Source: Camillea tinctor (taxonomy: Eukaryota; Ascomycota; Sordariomycetes; Xylariales; Xylariaceae). From it: a stretch of DNA of 64,000 nt. The translations under genes were made by a program, and so were the position numbers. Shown one piece after another: positions 48,921 through 60,271 of this stretch. Numbering within the stretch: position 1 is the stretch's first letter; every line of letters starts with the position of its first letter. Under the pieces are notes generated by a model. The model was not told the origin of the DNA, did not search any database, and saw only the letters and a program-made list of their open reading frames with translations. Location of the stretch: NCBI GenBank assembly GCA_022578605.1, contig MU394113.1, positions 185,155-249,154 of the forward strand, in the 5' to 3' direction.

Positions 48921-51270
48921 ATGAGCAGCAGCAACCGCCGCCCCATCCACTTCAACACCTCTGCCCGACCCCAAGTCGCCGGCCCCCCTAGTTCCTCTGC
49001 CGCAGCATTAGAGGCCATCACACACTTCCACGCGCAGCTGCCCGGCTACCAGCCCACTCCTCTCCTACGCCTCGACACCCTAGCGCAGGACCTCGGCGTC
49101 CGCGCCGTCTTCGTCAAAGACGAGAGCACGCGGCTAGGCCTGCCATCCTTCAAGATCCTCGGCGCATCATGGGGCGTGTTCCGGGCCATCGAGCAGCGCC
49201 TCGGGCTCGACTCCAGCACGACGGACCTCCCAGCCCTGAAAAAAGAACTAGCAGCAGCTTCGCAACCGTCCAACATCAGCCTACACGCAGCGACGGACGG
49301 CAACCACGGCCGCGCGGTGGCAAGAATGGGCGCTATCCTCAGTATCCCGACTGTGATTCGCGTGCCTGCTGATATGCACACGAGTACGGTCGAGCTTATA
49401 CGCTCTGAGGGCGCGGAGATAAAGGTCTCGGAGGGAGATTACGATGATGCGGTGCTGGAGGCGTGGGGGGAGGCGGAGAGGAGCGGAGCGGTGTTTGTGC
49501 AGGATTTTGCGTTCAAGGGGTATACGGAGATCCCTCAGGTTAGTTATTTTCTTTTCAGTCGCTATGATAATGGAGAGTTCGTTGACATTTACGTGTTTTT
49601 AGTGGATCGTCGACGGATACGCGACGATGATGCACGAGGTGGATAAGCAGGTAGAGAAGGGAACCCACATCGATCTCGTCGTGGCACCTGTGGGAGTGGG
49701 TTCTTTCGCCCAAGCCGTGGTGTCGCACTTCAAGGGCAAGGAAACTCCCGCACGCGTCCTGACTGTGGAGCCGGACACAGCGGCCTGTTTGTACAAGAGC
49801 CTGCGCCGCGGGGAACCCGTCGCGGAGAAGACTAGTCCTACGATCATGGCGGGCCTAGATTGCGGGACTGTCTCGTCGATTGCCTGGCCGCTGCTCCGAG
49901 AAGGCATTGATGCGAGTGCAACTGTGTCCGACTATGAGGCGTACACGGCTTCCGAGTATCTTAACGAGCACGGCGTATCAGCTGGGCCTTGTGGTGCGGC
50001 TCCTCTCGCAGCGCTGCGCCGGTTGAGCGAATCGGATAAGGCGACTTTGGGACTCGCTTCAGATTCATCAATCCTCCTGCTCTGTACAGAAGGAGCTCGG
50101 GACTATAATAAGCCCCTCAGCGTTGATACGGAAGACCCCGTTGCTTTGATGCAAACTCTAGTCCAGATCAACTCCGGCAATCCAGGCTTAGGATCGGTTC
50201 CAGGCGTCGGAGAGACCACGATTGCCCGGTATATCAAATCTTGGTTAGAGCATCGTGATATAGAGACCCACTGGATTGAGCCGACCAAAGGCCGCCCGTC
50301 GGTAATAGGTGTGGTTAGAGGCAATGGAGGTGGCAAGAGCATTATGTTCAATGGACACTTAGATACAGTTACTATATCAGGCTACGATGGCGACCCTCTC
50401 AGTGGACACATCAATGATGGGAAACTTTACGGGCGCGGCTCCGCCGACATGAAGGGCGGCGTAGCAGCAGCTCTCATCGCACTATCAAGGTGCAAAAGCC
50501 TTAACCTCGGCGGAGATGTAATATTCACAGGGGTTGCAGACGAAGAAGCCGAAAGCATTGGCACTGAGCAAGTGCTGGAAGCTGGCTGGCGTGCGGACGC
50601 AGCCATAGTCAGCGAGTCCACGAACGTCGAAATCATAAACGCGCACAAGGGCTTCGTGTGGTTCGAAGTCGACATCTTTGGACTGGCAGAGCATGGCTCC
50701 CGCGCAGATCTCGGCATCGACGCCATAACACGCGCCGGATACTTCCTCGTGGAACTGGACAAGTACGCCCAGCAGCTGACTCCAGGCGGACCAGATGCGC
50801 TCGCGGAACAGCCTAGCGTCCACGCCTCGATCATCAAAGGCGGCGAGGAAATCTCCTCGTACCCGGCCCTCTGCACCATCTCAATAGAGCGTCGCACTGT
50901 AGGTGGTGAAACCGTTGAGGGCGTGACTCAGGAACTTTGCACTATCCTCGAGAAGCTCCAGGGTGAAGTTACAAACTTCAAGTTCGACCTGCGATGCACG
51001 TTCAATCGTCCAGCATTCTCAATTCCGGCTGACCACCCCTTTGTGGCGCTTGCTGGGGAGGAGGTCGGCAGGACCCTCAATGAGAAACCCGTCTTTAGCA
51101 AACAGCCGTACTGGACCGACTGCGCGTTGTTATTCGCGCAGGGAATCCCGGCCGTGCTTTGGGGGCCTCGGGGTGGTGGCCTACATGCGAAGGAGGAGTA
51201 TGTTGAGGTAGATTCCGTGAGACATGTTGCGGACACTTTGACAAATATTGCGAAGCGATTCTGTAAATAA
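48921..51270 (+). CDS. Bifunctional fusion: 2,3-diaminopropionate ammonia-lyase (PLP) + M20 deacylase
   Basis: Two exons (48921-49538 and 49603-51270) encode 761 aa. Residues about 20-370 match diaminopropionate ammonia-lyase (YgeX/DpaL), which turns 2,3-diaminopropionate into pyruvate and two ammonia. K78 in DESTRLGLPSFKILG is the PLP lysine, followed by ATDGNHGRAVARMG, a glycine-rich phosphate loop region (APVGVGSFAQAV) and LLLCTEGA. Residues about 382-761 form an M20 metallopeptidase/deacylase domain (ArgE/YgeY-like): H458 and D460 (GHLDTV), D488 (GRGSADMKGG), E520/E521 (ADEEAE) and H734 (GGGLHAKEE). Both active sites look complete. The intron splits only the lyase part. The two domains are continuous within one exon with no stop between them, so this is a true fusion. 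Domain order equals ygeX-ygeY gene order in E. coli. Cytosolic, no signal. Confidence 0.93.
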
Positions 51271-51931
51271 GGGATGGGAAGTAGTTATGAGCCTTGGGAG
51301 TATTTAGAATAAGACAGTGTATATAAGTTTTGAAAAGGTGAGTAAATGATAGAAAGGATTGACTGTTCCTAACCCAACTAACATAGATAACTTTCCTTTT
51401 TTTCCCCCTTTTCCCTTTTTTTCCCAGTACAGCAGTATGAGAAGAAACATACCGTAAGCGTAAGCATGATGTGCTATGCATGCACAAAACCACATTCACA
51501 TCACAACTCAACTCAATAAACAAAAATGAATCCCGAGAATAGTTGCTAATAAAAAGCTAATCTCTCAAGAGGCATGGTTCAATGGATGTTTCTATTTTCA
51601 TACACATGTTCGGGGAAACAACGGTGAAATTGACCCCATCATCGTCATCTCACTCCTAGCACGACCCTAACATGACTCGGGGTCTGGTCTATGTAAGACG
51701 TTCTCCACCCGGCGCCCTCTGTGAACGGATCTCCGAATTGGCGACAAGCCATCTTTCAACCTACTCCCCACTCAATCACGGCTCCAAAAAAACGAGGCAA
51801 AACGAGAAGAAGAGGGTATATCACAATTATAGTATTCCTATTGTGGGATTCCTCTACGTTAGTGACCTGCTTATCGTATTGGGGGTAGATCAGAAGACAA
51901 GCTTTTTTAGTCACGATTATTCCTTTCTGCG
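51271..51931. other. Intergenic, promoter of the homeobox gene
   Basis: 660 bases with a pyrimidine-rich tract near 51.39-51.43 kb. No gene seen. Confidence 0.45.
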
Positions 51932-53494
51932 ATGCAGGATATACATGATCCGCTGTTTCAAGACATTTTATCTGAGACATTCGACATCCCTGTGGCAGAC
52001 CAGCAAGGTGATGACACTACTGCAGTTAGCAACCAGTTTGCGAGTGTGGAATCAACCATAGATCCGTCTTTATTGGCATCCCTCGGCTCCGGGTCCGGTT
52101 ACAATGGGGCCTACCATGGCTTCGAACAGGCCGAGTCCGCCTTGGCCAATCCCGCGTGGCCGGGACTTGAGTGTTTAACAGGATCTATCGCAGATTGGAC
52201 TGAACTGCCGCAAGAGGACAATTCGGTCGAGGTAGTGAACCTTGAGGGATTCGTGCATAGAAACGGCGCGTGGTGGCCACCAATCCCATGTAGCCACTGT
52301 AGTCGTCTCCGTCTCCAGTGCTTTATGCTTCAGACAACAACCCATAACCCAAACCCGATCAGATCGTGCTCGAGCTGTGTAGCACTCTTCCGGGATTGCA
52401 GTCTTGCCGAGCAGGGGAAACGACAGGCCTCCTATTTCGAGACTCCAGAGCCAGTCATCGGTCATCTCCACGGTATCACCGATGAGGAACTCATTCTACC
52501 AATAGGTGGTAGTGATCCTCCCCTACCGCCAATCATGGGTGGCAACACGCCCTCCCCCCAAGTCGGAAACAAACGGTCGCATTCACGATCCATCCACAAG
52601 ACGCAACCGCTGCGGAACTGGTTCGCGGTGCACATGGACAACCCGTACCCGTCGGAAGAAGAAAAGTCCCGCCTTACGGAGCAGTCGGGTCTGAGCCGAA
52701 CCCAAGTAACCGACTGGTTCACCAACGCCCGCCGGCGCCACCGTCTCTCCTCGCGCTCCTCCTCGCGGAAAGTCTTCCGCCACGGCTCGCCCATGCCCAG
52801 CCCCCCGCTCACCAGCAGCATGTCGCCCCTCGAGCGCTGGCGCCACTCGCCCCCCGACCAAGAACCCGTGTCGGCGGTCGCGATCGAGAACGCGCTCCGC
52901 GAGACCACCACCCCACACGCAAAGCACCACAGCCGCTCCTCGTCCCTGGCCTCGTCCTCGCCCAGCCGGTGCCCGACGTCCGAGTCGGCGTCCGAGTCGT
53001 GCTACTCCTCCGGCGGCTCCGCGTTCTCCTCGTCGAGCAGCCCCGTCCCGCGTGGCGGTGGTAGCAAGCCGCTGTTCGCGTGCGCCGACTGCGCGCGCGC
53101 GTTCAAGAAGCGCTCTGATCTGCGCCGACACCGCGCGTCCGTGCATCGCGCCGGCGACGGCACGGGGTGGACGTGCGCGGTGCCGCTGCCGGCGGGGGCG
53201 CCGCTGTTGGTGTGGAGGGTGGGGAGGGGGCGGGCGGAGTGTGTGCTCTGCGGGCGGGAGGAAGAGGAAGGAGAAGGAGAGGGCGCGCACTTCCGTACGC
53301 ACGAGTTTGAGGCGTGCGGGAGACGGCCCGTGGAGGATCGCACGTTTGCGCGAAAGGATCACCTCTGGCAGCATTTGTATAAGTTCCATGGGTGCAGGAA
53401 GTGGGAGGGGTGGAAGCCGGATTTGAACATCTTGCTGCGAAGACGGGAGGAGAAAGGGGAGGAAGGGGAAGAGGGAGGTGAGAAGAAAGGTTAA
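51932..53494 (+). CDS. Homeobox and C2H2 zinc-finger transcription factor
   Basis: A single exon encodes 520 aa. Residues 120-156 carry six Cys spaced C-x2-C-x6-C-x15-C-x2-C-x6-C, like a Zn(II)2Cys6 cluster. Residues about 228-271 form a TALE/KN-type homeodomain (NPYPSEEEKSRLTEQSGLSR, then the recognition helix VTDWFTNARRRHR). Residues 384-405 hold a C2H2 finger (CADCARAFKKRSDLRRH), followed by a poorly ordered second finger region with Cys and His near residues 430-500. Ser/Pro-rich stretches link the domains. Proteins with homeobox plus C2H2 domains are a recognised fungal group whose targets are mostly unknown. Base composition becomes very GC-rich from 52.7 kb, which produces long false frames on the other strand. 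Being next to the fusion gene, it could regulate it, but this is only positional. Confidence 0.9.
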   Translation: MQDIHDPLFQDILSETFDIPVADQQGDDTTAVSNQFASVESTIDPSLLASLGSGSGYNGAYHGFEQAESALANPAWPGLECLTGSIADWTELPQEDNSVEVVNLEGFVHRNGAWWPPIPCSHCSRLRLQCFMLQTTTHNPNPIRSCSSCVALFRDCSLAEQGKRQASYFETPEPVIGHLHGITDEELILPIGGSDPPLPPIMGGNTPSPQVGNKRSHSRSIHKTQPLRNWFAVHMDNPYPSEEEKSRLTEQSGLSRTQVTDWFTNARRRHRLSSRSSSRKVFRHGSPMPSPPLTSSMSPLERWRHSPPDQEPVSAVAIENALRETTTPHAKHHSRSSSLASSSPSRCPTSESASESCYSSGGSAFSSSSSPVPRGGGSKPLFACADCARAFKKRSDLRRHRASVHRAGDGTGWTCAVPLPAGAPLLVWRVGRGRAECVLCGREEEEGEGEGAHFRTHEFEACGRRPVEDRTFARKDHLWQHLYKFHGCRKWEGWKPDLNILLRRREEKGEEGEEGGEKKG

Positions 53495-54088
53495 CTGGCT
53501 GGGGGAGTTGTAAGTACTGCTCGATGCCATCCCCGATCGTTTAGATGCATACCTAGGTAGGTACGGAAATATAAATATTTCTAGACATATCTGCACATAT
53601 ACCTATTACATAGATATCAACCTATCATATACAGTATCAGGTATATTAGGTAGATAACTCATGGCATTTCTTAGGAGATAGGGGTTAGGGGTTAAGCGTT
53701 TGAAGGGGAGGTAGGTCCGGGTTAGCTTCGGGTATTCTAGGTGCTATGTAAGTACGGAGTAAATGTCAAGTTGCACGAGTGTGGAGCACGGACCTTTCCG
53801 TCGTTGAATTCGCCGATCGCGCGCCCTATCTATGTACTATGTATTTACCCCTCCATTCTTATTGGTATTTTTTTTAATTGCCCCTCCATCCATTTTGGTT
53901 CTCCCTTTTCTTCCACTTACAAACAACTTAAACCCTTGACTCACACGCAACACGCGATACTCGATCCAACTCCAGAACAGGGTATTAGCTTAAGTGAAGT
54001 CAACCTAGTCGCAAAGCTATCTTATTCCTGACTTGACTTATACTATTTATCCCAATTGATTTACTTTCATACGGAATACACACACGTC
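53495..54088 (+). promoter_or_regulatory. Upstream region of the methionyl-tRNA synthetase gene
   Basis: No gene seen. It contains TACCTAGGTA at 53550-53559 and a pyrimidine-rich leader (about 53.87-53.94 kb) typical of highly expressed fungal genes. Confidence 0.4.
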
Positions 54089-56566
54089 ATGGCTGCTGCC
54101 CAAACCCAGCCGGTGCTTCCTACGCCGGGCCAGAAGAGCATCCTGATCACGAGTGCTTTGCCCTATGTCAATAACGTGCCCCATCTTGGCAACATCATCG
54201 GTAGTGTTCTGGTATGTACAACCTCTAATTATACTATATCTAAATACAAACTCATATGACTTGTAGTCTGCCGATGTCTTCGCTCGCTTCTGCCGCGCCC
54301 GCGGGCTGACCACCCTATACGTTTGCGGTTCCGACGAGTATGGTACTGCGACGGAGACTAAGGCTCTGTCGGAGGGGGTTGACCCGGCCACCTTGTGTGC
54401 CAAGTATCATAAGATTCACAAGGACATATACGACTGGTTCAAGATCGAGTTCGACGTCTTCGGCCGTACCCCCACCCCCCAGCACACCGAGATCGTCCAA
54501 CACATCTTTACCAAGCTATGGGAGAACGGCTATATCGAGGAGCGCGAGTCGACCCAGGCCTACTGCCCGAAACACGAGTCCTTCCTAGCAGACAGATTCG
54601 TCGAGGGAGAATGCAGCATCTGCCACTTTGGCGATGCTCGAGGCGATCAGGTGCGATTACAAGTTTTCAGTATCGTGTCTTTCGGGGTAAAAGCTAATCG
54701 ATCAAAAACCAGTGTGACGGCTGTGGTAACCTACTCGATCCCATGGAGCCCGAAAAGAAGGATGCAGGTGCAGAAGACAGCGGAGCCACGGGTTGGCTAA
54801 TAAATCCCCGTTGCAAGATCGATGGCGCTACCCCCGAAAAGCGCAACACAAAGCATCTTTACATCCGCTTAGATGCCCTTGATGAAGATATAAAATCCTG
54901 GCTCGCCAAAACTTCTAAGGACTGGAGTCCCAACTGTATCGCCATCACGAATTCATGGGTTGAAAAGGGGCTTAAACCTCGTGCTATAACACGAGATCTA
55001 AAATGGGGTGTACCAAGTATGTCAATTTCATTATTCGATTGACATCAGCGTCAATTATGCTGTCTAAACCATGCTTGCTAACGTATGTCATGAATAGTCC
55101 CTAAGGGTCTCAAGGGTTTGTCCGACGACGACTACGCCGCTAAAGTATTCTACGTCTGGTTTGACGCTTGTAGTATGCATTCCCCCCTTTCCCCTTTCCC
55201 TGCTAGGACCCATATATGTAGATATTAACGACCAATTTTACTCGTAGTCGGGTATCCCTCGATTACGAAAACATACACCGACCAGGCCGATACATCTGGC
55301 AAGGATTGGGAGAAGTGGTGGAAGAACCCCGAAGAAGTATCTCTGTACCAGTTCATGGGCAAAGACAATGTTCCGTACGTATAATAGAGGTTCCACCTGA
55401 GAATGCCTAGCAAGGGGAATACTATATCACACTTCAGTCCTAACTAACGACATATTAGGTTCCACACCATCATCTTCCCTGGATCTCAGCTCGGTACGAA
55501 GGAGAACTGGACCAAGATCCACAACATTTCCACCACTGAATACCTCAACTACGAGGGCGGAAAGTTCAGCAAGTCCAGAGGTGTTGGTGTCTTTGGAAAT
55601 TCTGCGAAGGATACCGGAATCTCTGCCGATGTATGGCGATTCTACCTCCTATCTAGACGTCCGGAAACTAGTGATTCGGAATTCAAGTGGGAGTAAGTTG
55701 AATCACACCGTAATAGACACTTTTGAAAGAATTTAAACTAACGATCTGTTTAGGGAGTTTGTTGACGCCAATAACAACCATCTTCTAAAGAACTTGGGTA
55801 ACTTGTGTCAGCGAGTTACCAAATTCTGCCACGCCAAGATGGGTGGTATTGTCCCCGAGTACAAAGAGCTTGCTCCAGCGCTTGAAGAGCAGAAAGCAGA
55901 AGTGAATAAACTCCTGAAAGAGTATCTCACGCAGCTTCACGATGTCAAGCTACGAGCCGCGCTATCTACGGTCCTAAGGTATGTTTTAACCTCTATTTCT
56001 TATGAACTTGCCATATGACACATGTACTAATGCACATTCATGATATTAGCATATCGGCGCTAGGTAATAAGCTTCTTCAAGATAACGGGCTCAACAACCA
56101 ACTCCTTGCTGAGAAACCTGATCACTGCAATGCTGTTATCAACACTGCTCTCAACCTCCTTCACCTTCTCGCGAGTATCGTATTCCCGTATATGCCCGGG
56201 ACATCAGAGGCTATTTTCAATCAGATAGGCGTAAAGGACTCGGTCCAAGGTCTCCATGACCTTAAATTCCGCATTCCCGACACTTGGAGTGCAGATGCTC
56301 TTAAGCCAGGACAGCCCATCGGGACTCCTGAACTCTTGTTTTCTAACATTCCTCAGGCCAAGATCGATGAGTGGCGTGATGCTTTCGGAGGTGAGGAGCT
56401 TCGCAAGCAAAAGGAGGCAGATGCGGCAAAGGCTGCGGCTAAGAAGGCAGCTAAGGAGAAAGAGAAGGAGCGTAAGAAGCTTAAGAAGGCCGGTCTAAAC
56501 CCTGATGCGCCGAAGGAAACGGCACCTAAGGAGACGACCCTTCCCGAGCGACCGAAAAAGGAGTAA
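54089..56566 (+). CDS. Methionyl-tRNA synthetase, cytosolic
   Basis: Eight exons (54089-54211, 54267-54650, 54713-55016, 55098-55172, 55248-55374, 55459-55692, 55754-55978, 56050-56566) encode 662 aa. The class I ATP-binding HIGH-type motif is H32-LGN ([14 protein letters not shown]) and the KMSKS-type loop is K373-FSKS (GGKFSKSRG). A zinc-knuckle region reads [20 protein letters not shown], then [10 protein letters not shown]. The anticodon-binding helical domain follows ([27 protein letters not shown]), and the C-terminus is a Lys/Glu-rich coiled tail ([18 protein letters not shown]) typical of eukaryotic cytosolic enzymes. No mitochondrial presequence is visible. The donor at 55173 (GTATGC) was chosen over an earlier GTAGTA because it restores FDACIGYPS. 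Essential housekeeping gene, well away from the accessory clusters. Confidence 0.96.
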
Positions 56567-58830
56567 AAAGGTATGAAATACTTGATATACTTATCGGGTT
56601 TCTAAACGTGGGCATCGGTATTTATTTTTAGTTCGAGCATAATCGGCGTTAGGAGTGTGTGGTGTCGAGGAACCCACCAGTTTGGAAGAGGAAACGGGTG
56701 AGAAAAGGGACACCAAGTCATGAGGGCGAATGATTGAGAACGACAGGGGACAGGGCTTTTGCTAGAGGAATAAGATAAGATAGTGATGATATCACTTTGT
56801 AGAACGAGTATAGAAAGATGTAAAGGAAAAGGGTATCTTGGGGGATTCAACTAACATAACTTACTTACCTTGCCCCCTTTCGAGCAAAGAATTTAAGGGA
56901 TTTCAACACCAAGCCCTACATTTTAGTATGCATGCATGTTTATAGCAGGGGAACTTTGTTTTTGTTTCATGTTGGTACAAATCAAGTCTAGATAAATAGT
57001 CCGTATTTGCTGACGTTTTTTTCTTCTAATTGTGAGAAGGGAGCGCATTCAGATCTCGCGTAGAAGTAAACATTCAGTTAATTCTTTAGGATGAAGTTAT
57101 GAATACATACCCCTTAAGTATGCTGCAAAACGCCGAGCGGTTAAAAGAGGTATATAAACACAACTTTATACGTAACATGTATACAGATATAACCGCCACG
57201 TTTTAGCTGCATGGACTTTAGGGGGATGGACAGAATCGTCTATTCTAGCCTGCCCCTCCCGTCTACTCACCTAGGTGCTTTACGGCCGCGCCTTGTCAGT
57301 ACCGTCGTCGATCGATCGGTCCGACTGCCGAGTACATTCAAACGGTCTGTTTTGTTAGACTAGACCAGCGTGCGGGGGCCTTTACACGTGCGTACGTAAG
57401 TGGGAGGGAGGGCATAACGTCTCTCTTTTTTTTTCCGGCTTTTTAGGAGGTTAGTTGGTGTACTGCTCGAAACTTAGGGCTGCAGGCTGAGTTGAGGCCT
57501 ATGGATGCTGTGTAACTTCCAAGTCTGTGGTAGGTTGGTTATGGTATGGTGTTGAGTAACCAGACCTACCGGTTTAGGTGGCCCAGGTGCACGGAATAGG
57601 CAAACTAGATACGGAATAGGGAATCACATTGGGCTTGCTGCGCGCTAGTGGGGGTTGAGGCAGGTAAGGTGCGTAGGGCTAGGTTAGTTCTTGTTAGTCG
57701 GGTTGTCCTACCTACCTGTCAGGGGAAATGATATACCTAAACCCTCCCCCCTCCCTCCTCCCCCCAAGCACCGCCCGCTACGCTAGGGTTAGGCGCTTTT
57801 TGAGGGCAGCCGCTTATTCGTGTATTTTGTCTAGATCATCGGCTCCGACTTTTTCGGTTGTTGGGTACGTATGTGCACTAGAGGGGAGGAGATGGGATGG
57901 GGAAAGATGGAGGTTGTGGATTTACCTTTTCTCGAGAGGGGGTGGGGAGGGAGGAGAGAGAGACAAGTTTATTGACTTTGGCATTTTGGTTGATGTTCTT
58001 CTCACTTTTCCCTTTGGATCTTTTAGAAGGGCTTATTACGGGAGGCGTTTACCTTTTCCTTTTTTCTTTCTTTTCGGTGCGGCCCGGTTATTCGTTACAC
58101 GAGTTTTAAGAAGACCTATTGGTTCAACTTCCCTTCGGTCCGGAGCGAAGGATTCGGAGCTCTTCAGAGTTTATGCAAGGTACCGTGCTCGGACGCGTGG
58201 ACCCGGGGGGGTGGTTGGGTTGGGTTTCTATAGGTTGCAGGTACATACAGTTTAGATTGGACGAACTACCTTGAGGGCTAGTCTATATGTATAGAAAATG
58301 CCTAGTGTTGATGATCATTTGTCTAGAGGGAGAGAGGTAATTCTCGCAAATAGTTGATTATTGGTTTTTGGGGTGGGATCTGTCTCGGTGTGGGAATTGG
58401 GATTCGCGGGGAAAGGAAAAATTGTGGAATTTCCTCTTTTTGTCACTTTCTTCCGTTCTATGGGTGCCGGAGTGCCGGATTTCGTGGGTGGTTTGTTTTC
58501 GTTGCGTAGAGGCTGAGCGGAAGGTTGTAATACGATGGTACGAATCACAGTACACTCAAAAAATAGGTGCCTATACTTAATTGAATGGTATCATCGAGTG
58601 TCGCATGCTCAACAAACTTACTAGGTTAGGATCTTTAAGACAGAGATATAGATAGAGAGAGGAAAATATCGGTGGTAAGGGGGGTATCTAGCGTTATCAT
58701 TAAGTTTAGTTGTAGGCAAAGATCTGCTAATATAATACGCAGTATGATATAACATCATCACGGTCGTAACCCTTCCCATGATTACCAACACCAACACCAA
58801 CTGCCACTAGCCACATAACCATCGTCTTGA
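56567..58830. other. Intergenic between convergent genes, no gene seen
   Basis: 2.3 kb with homopolymer-rich stretches. A 175-codon frame at 57728-58255 has a biased, low-complexity composition (Arg, Gly, Phe) and no domain, so it is not credited. Confidence 0.5.
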
Positions 58831-60271
58831 TTAGCGAGACGCACTCCGGGACGCTGAGACATTGGTGGAGGCCGAGCGGCTGGACTCGTGATCCATCACA
58901 GTTGAACTCTGGATGTGCACCTCCTGCTTCCTGTATATCTGCAGTGGGACATTAATGCGCTCCTGGCTGTCCGAGCAAGGGAACTCGTCATCGCCGCCCC
59001 GGATCACCGTCGTTGTCGTGTGGTGGTTGGCGTAGCCCGTAGAGCGGAACCGTGAGGGCACGTCCCCGGTACGCCGGGTTGATGACTTGGCGATGAACGA
59101 CTGCAGGTTGAACACGCGCTGTAACAGGGTCCACGTGAACGGCAGGTTTGCCGTGATTATCGCCGTCGACGACTCCCGTATGTACCAAAACGTCCATTCA
59201 CTCCCAAATGGCTCCGTGAAACTGTAGTACTTGTTGAGGATAGCGGAAAGGATCTTGTAGACACGTTAGTCAGAATCATTCAAATATCGTCGGCCTCATT
59301 ATTCGTGAAGTCCGTCATCGGTTAACTGATGCTTACCGTGAATATACCGAGGGCGAATACGCCGCAAAGTACTAGCTTTCTCCGCAGAGATAACTGCGCC
59401 TTCATGAACACGGGCATCGGAATCGCAATAATCATCAGGTCCGAGGAGATATTGAGCACAGCGTTTGTGATGAGATGATTCGTCGCCGCCGAACATTGGA
59501 CTACGCATGTGCCGTCAGTATGTGCGAGTTTCTTACGCGCGGATGAATCTTCGTCTACTCACTGTTATCGGTGGGGACTGCCCAATATTGCTCAAAAGGC
59601 CGACACCAGACCCCGAAATATAGGATTTCCATCACGACCCATCCGACCGCGACATAGCCAATGACGATTTTTACCGCGAGGTTTTGCCTCAAACTCATGC
59701 TGTTGAGTCCATGTTGATTAGTACACAATCTTTGGCGCAAATTGGTAAATTCCGAAAGGGGCAGTCCAAGGAGAAAGGGGTACTGACGTTAACCGGTAGT
59801 ACATAAGTAAAAGACAACATTTTATCGTCCAGATGACCGTTATCTGCATCTGCTCGACAACTAATACCATCTTTGACCCGTATATCCGGTCCTGGATGCT
59901 TTGAGGAGTAAGCGCGCTCGTATCATTGGGATCTATTAGGTTCGTATTGGTGCGCGACAGTATATTCATGGTGACGATTAAAATCGTATCGGCAATCTGG
60001 TAGAAACAAGTTCGTGTAAGTCACATTGATCCACCTATCCTTTTTTGCTTTTTGCTGTGTGAAAGTCTCATACCATAGCAAATATCATGATCGCGTCATC
60101 GGCTTGCAATTTCGAGAAAGAGCCAAATAGAACCCTCCGAGATATCCTATAGATGATCTGTAAGTAAACCGCCGATCTAGGTAAGGGGGCCGCCCCCAGA
60201 TAGAAGAGGAGCCATGGATGACTTACATCCTCGTGCCGACAACAACCCAAGTAAGAGCGTACCACGTCCAT
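58831..60271 (-). CDS. Rhodopsin-domain (Pth11/SAT4-type) integral membrane protein
   Basis: Six exons (60271-60227, 60157-60074, 59996-59788, 59699-59563, 59500-59337, 59253-58831) give 353 aa. Hydrophobic helices occur in the expected order: DDAIMIFAM into IADTILIVTM, MQITVIWTIKCCLLLMYYRL, VKIVIGYVAVGWVVMEILYF followed by the conserved CRPFEQYWAV, and NAVLNISSDLMIIAIPMPVF, LVLCGVFALGIFT, ending in FWYIRESSTAIITANLPFTW. The cytosolic tail is Ser/Thr/Arg-rich. The first exon encodes only 15 residues, so the N-terminus is short and helix 1 may be incomplete or start further upstream. Family members are plasma-membrane seven-helix proteins, some of which sense host or surface cues; the ligand is unknown. 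This is the intact counterpart of the interrupted gene at 27.5-35.5 kb, but sequence similarity is only at family level. Confidence 0.87.

Noticed and set aside
52583..53596. Long minus-strand open frame of 337 codons
   Set aside because: It lies opposite the homeobox gene in very GC-rich sequence, has Arg/Ala/Pro-rich low-complexity content and no domain. It is a shadow of codon bias.
57728..58255. 175-codon plus-strand frame
   Set aside because: Biased low-complexity composition, no domain, no splice or promoter support.
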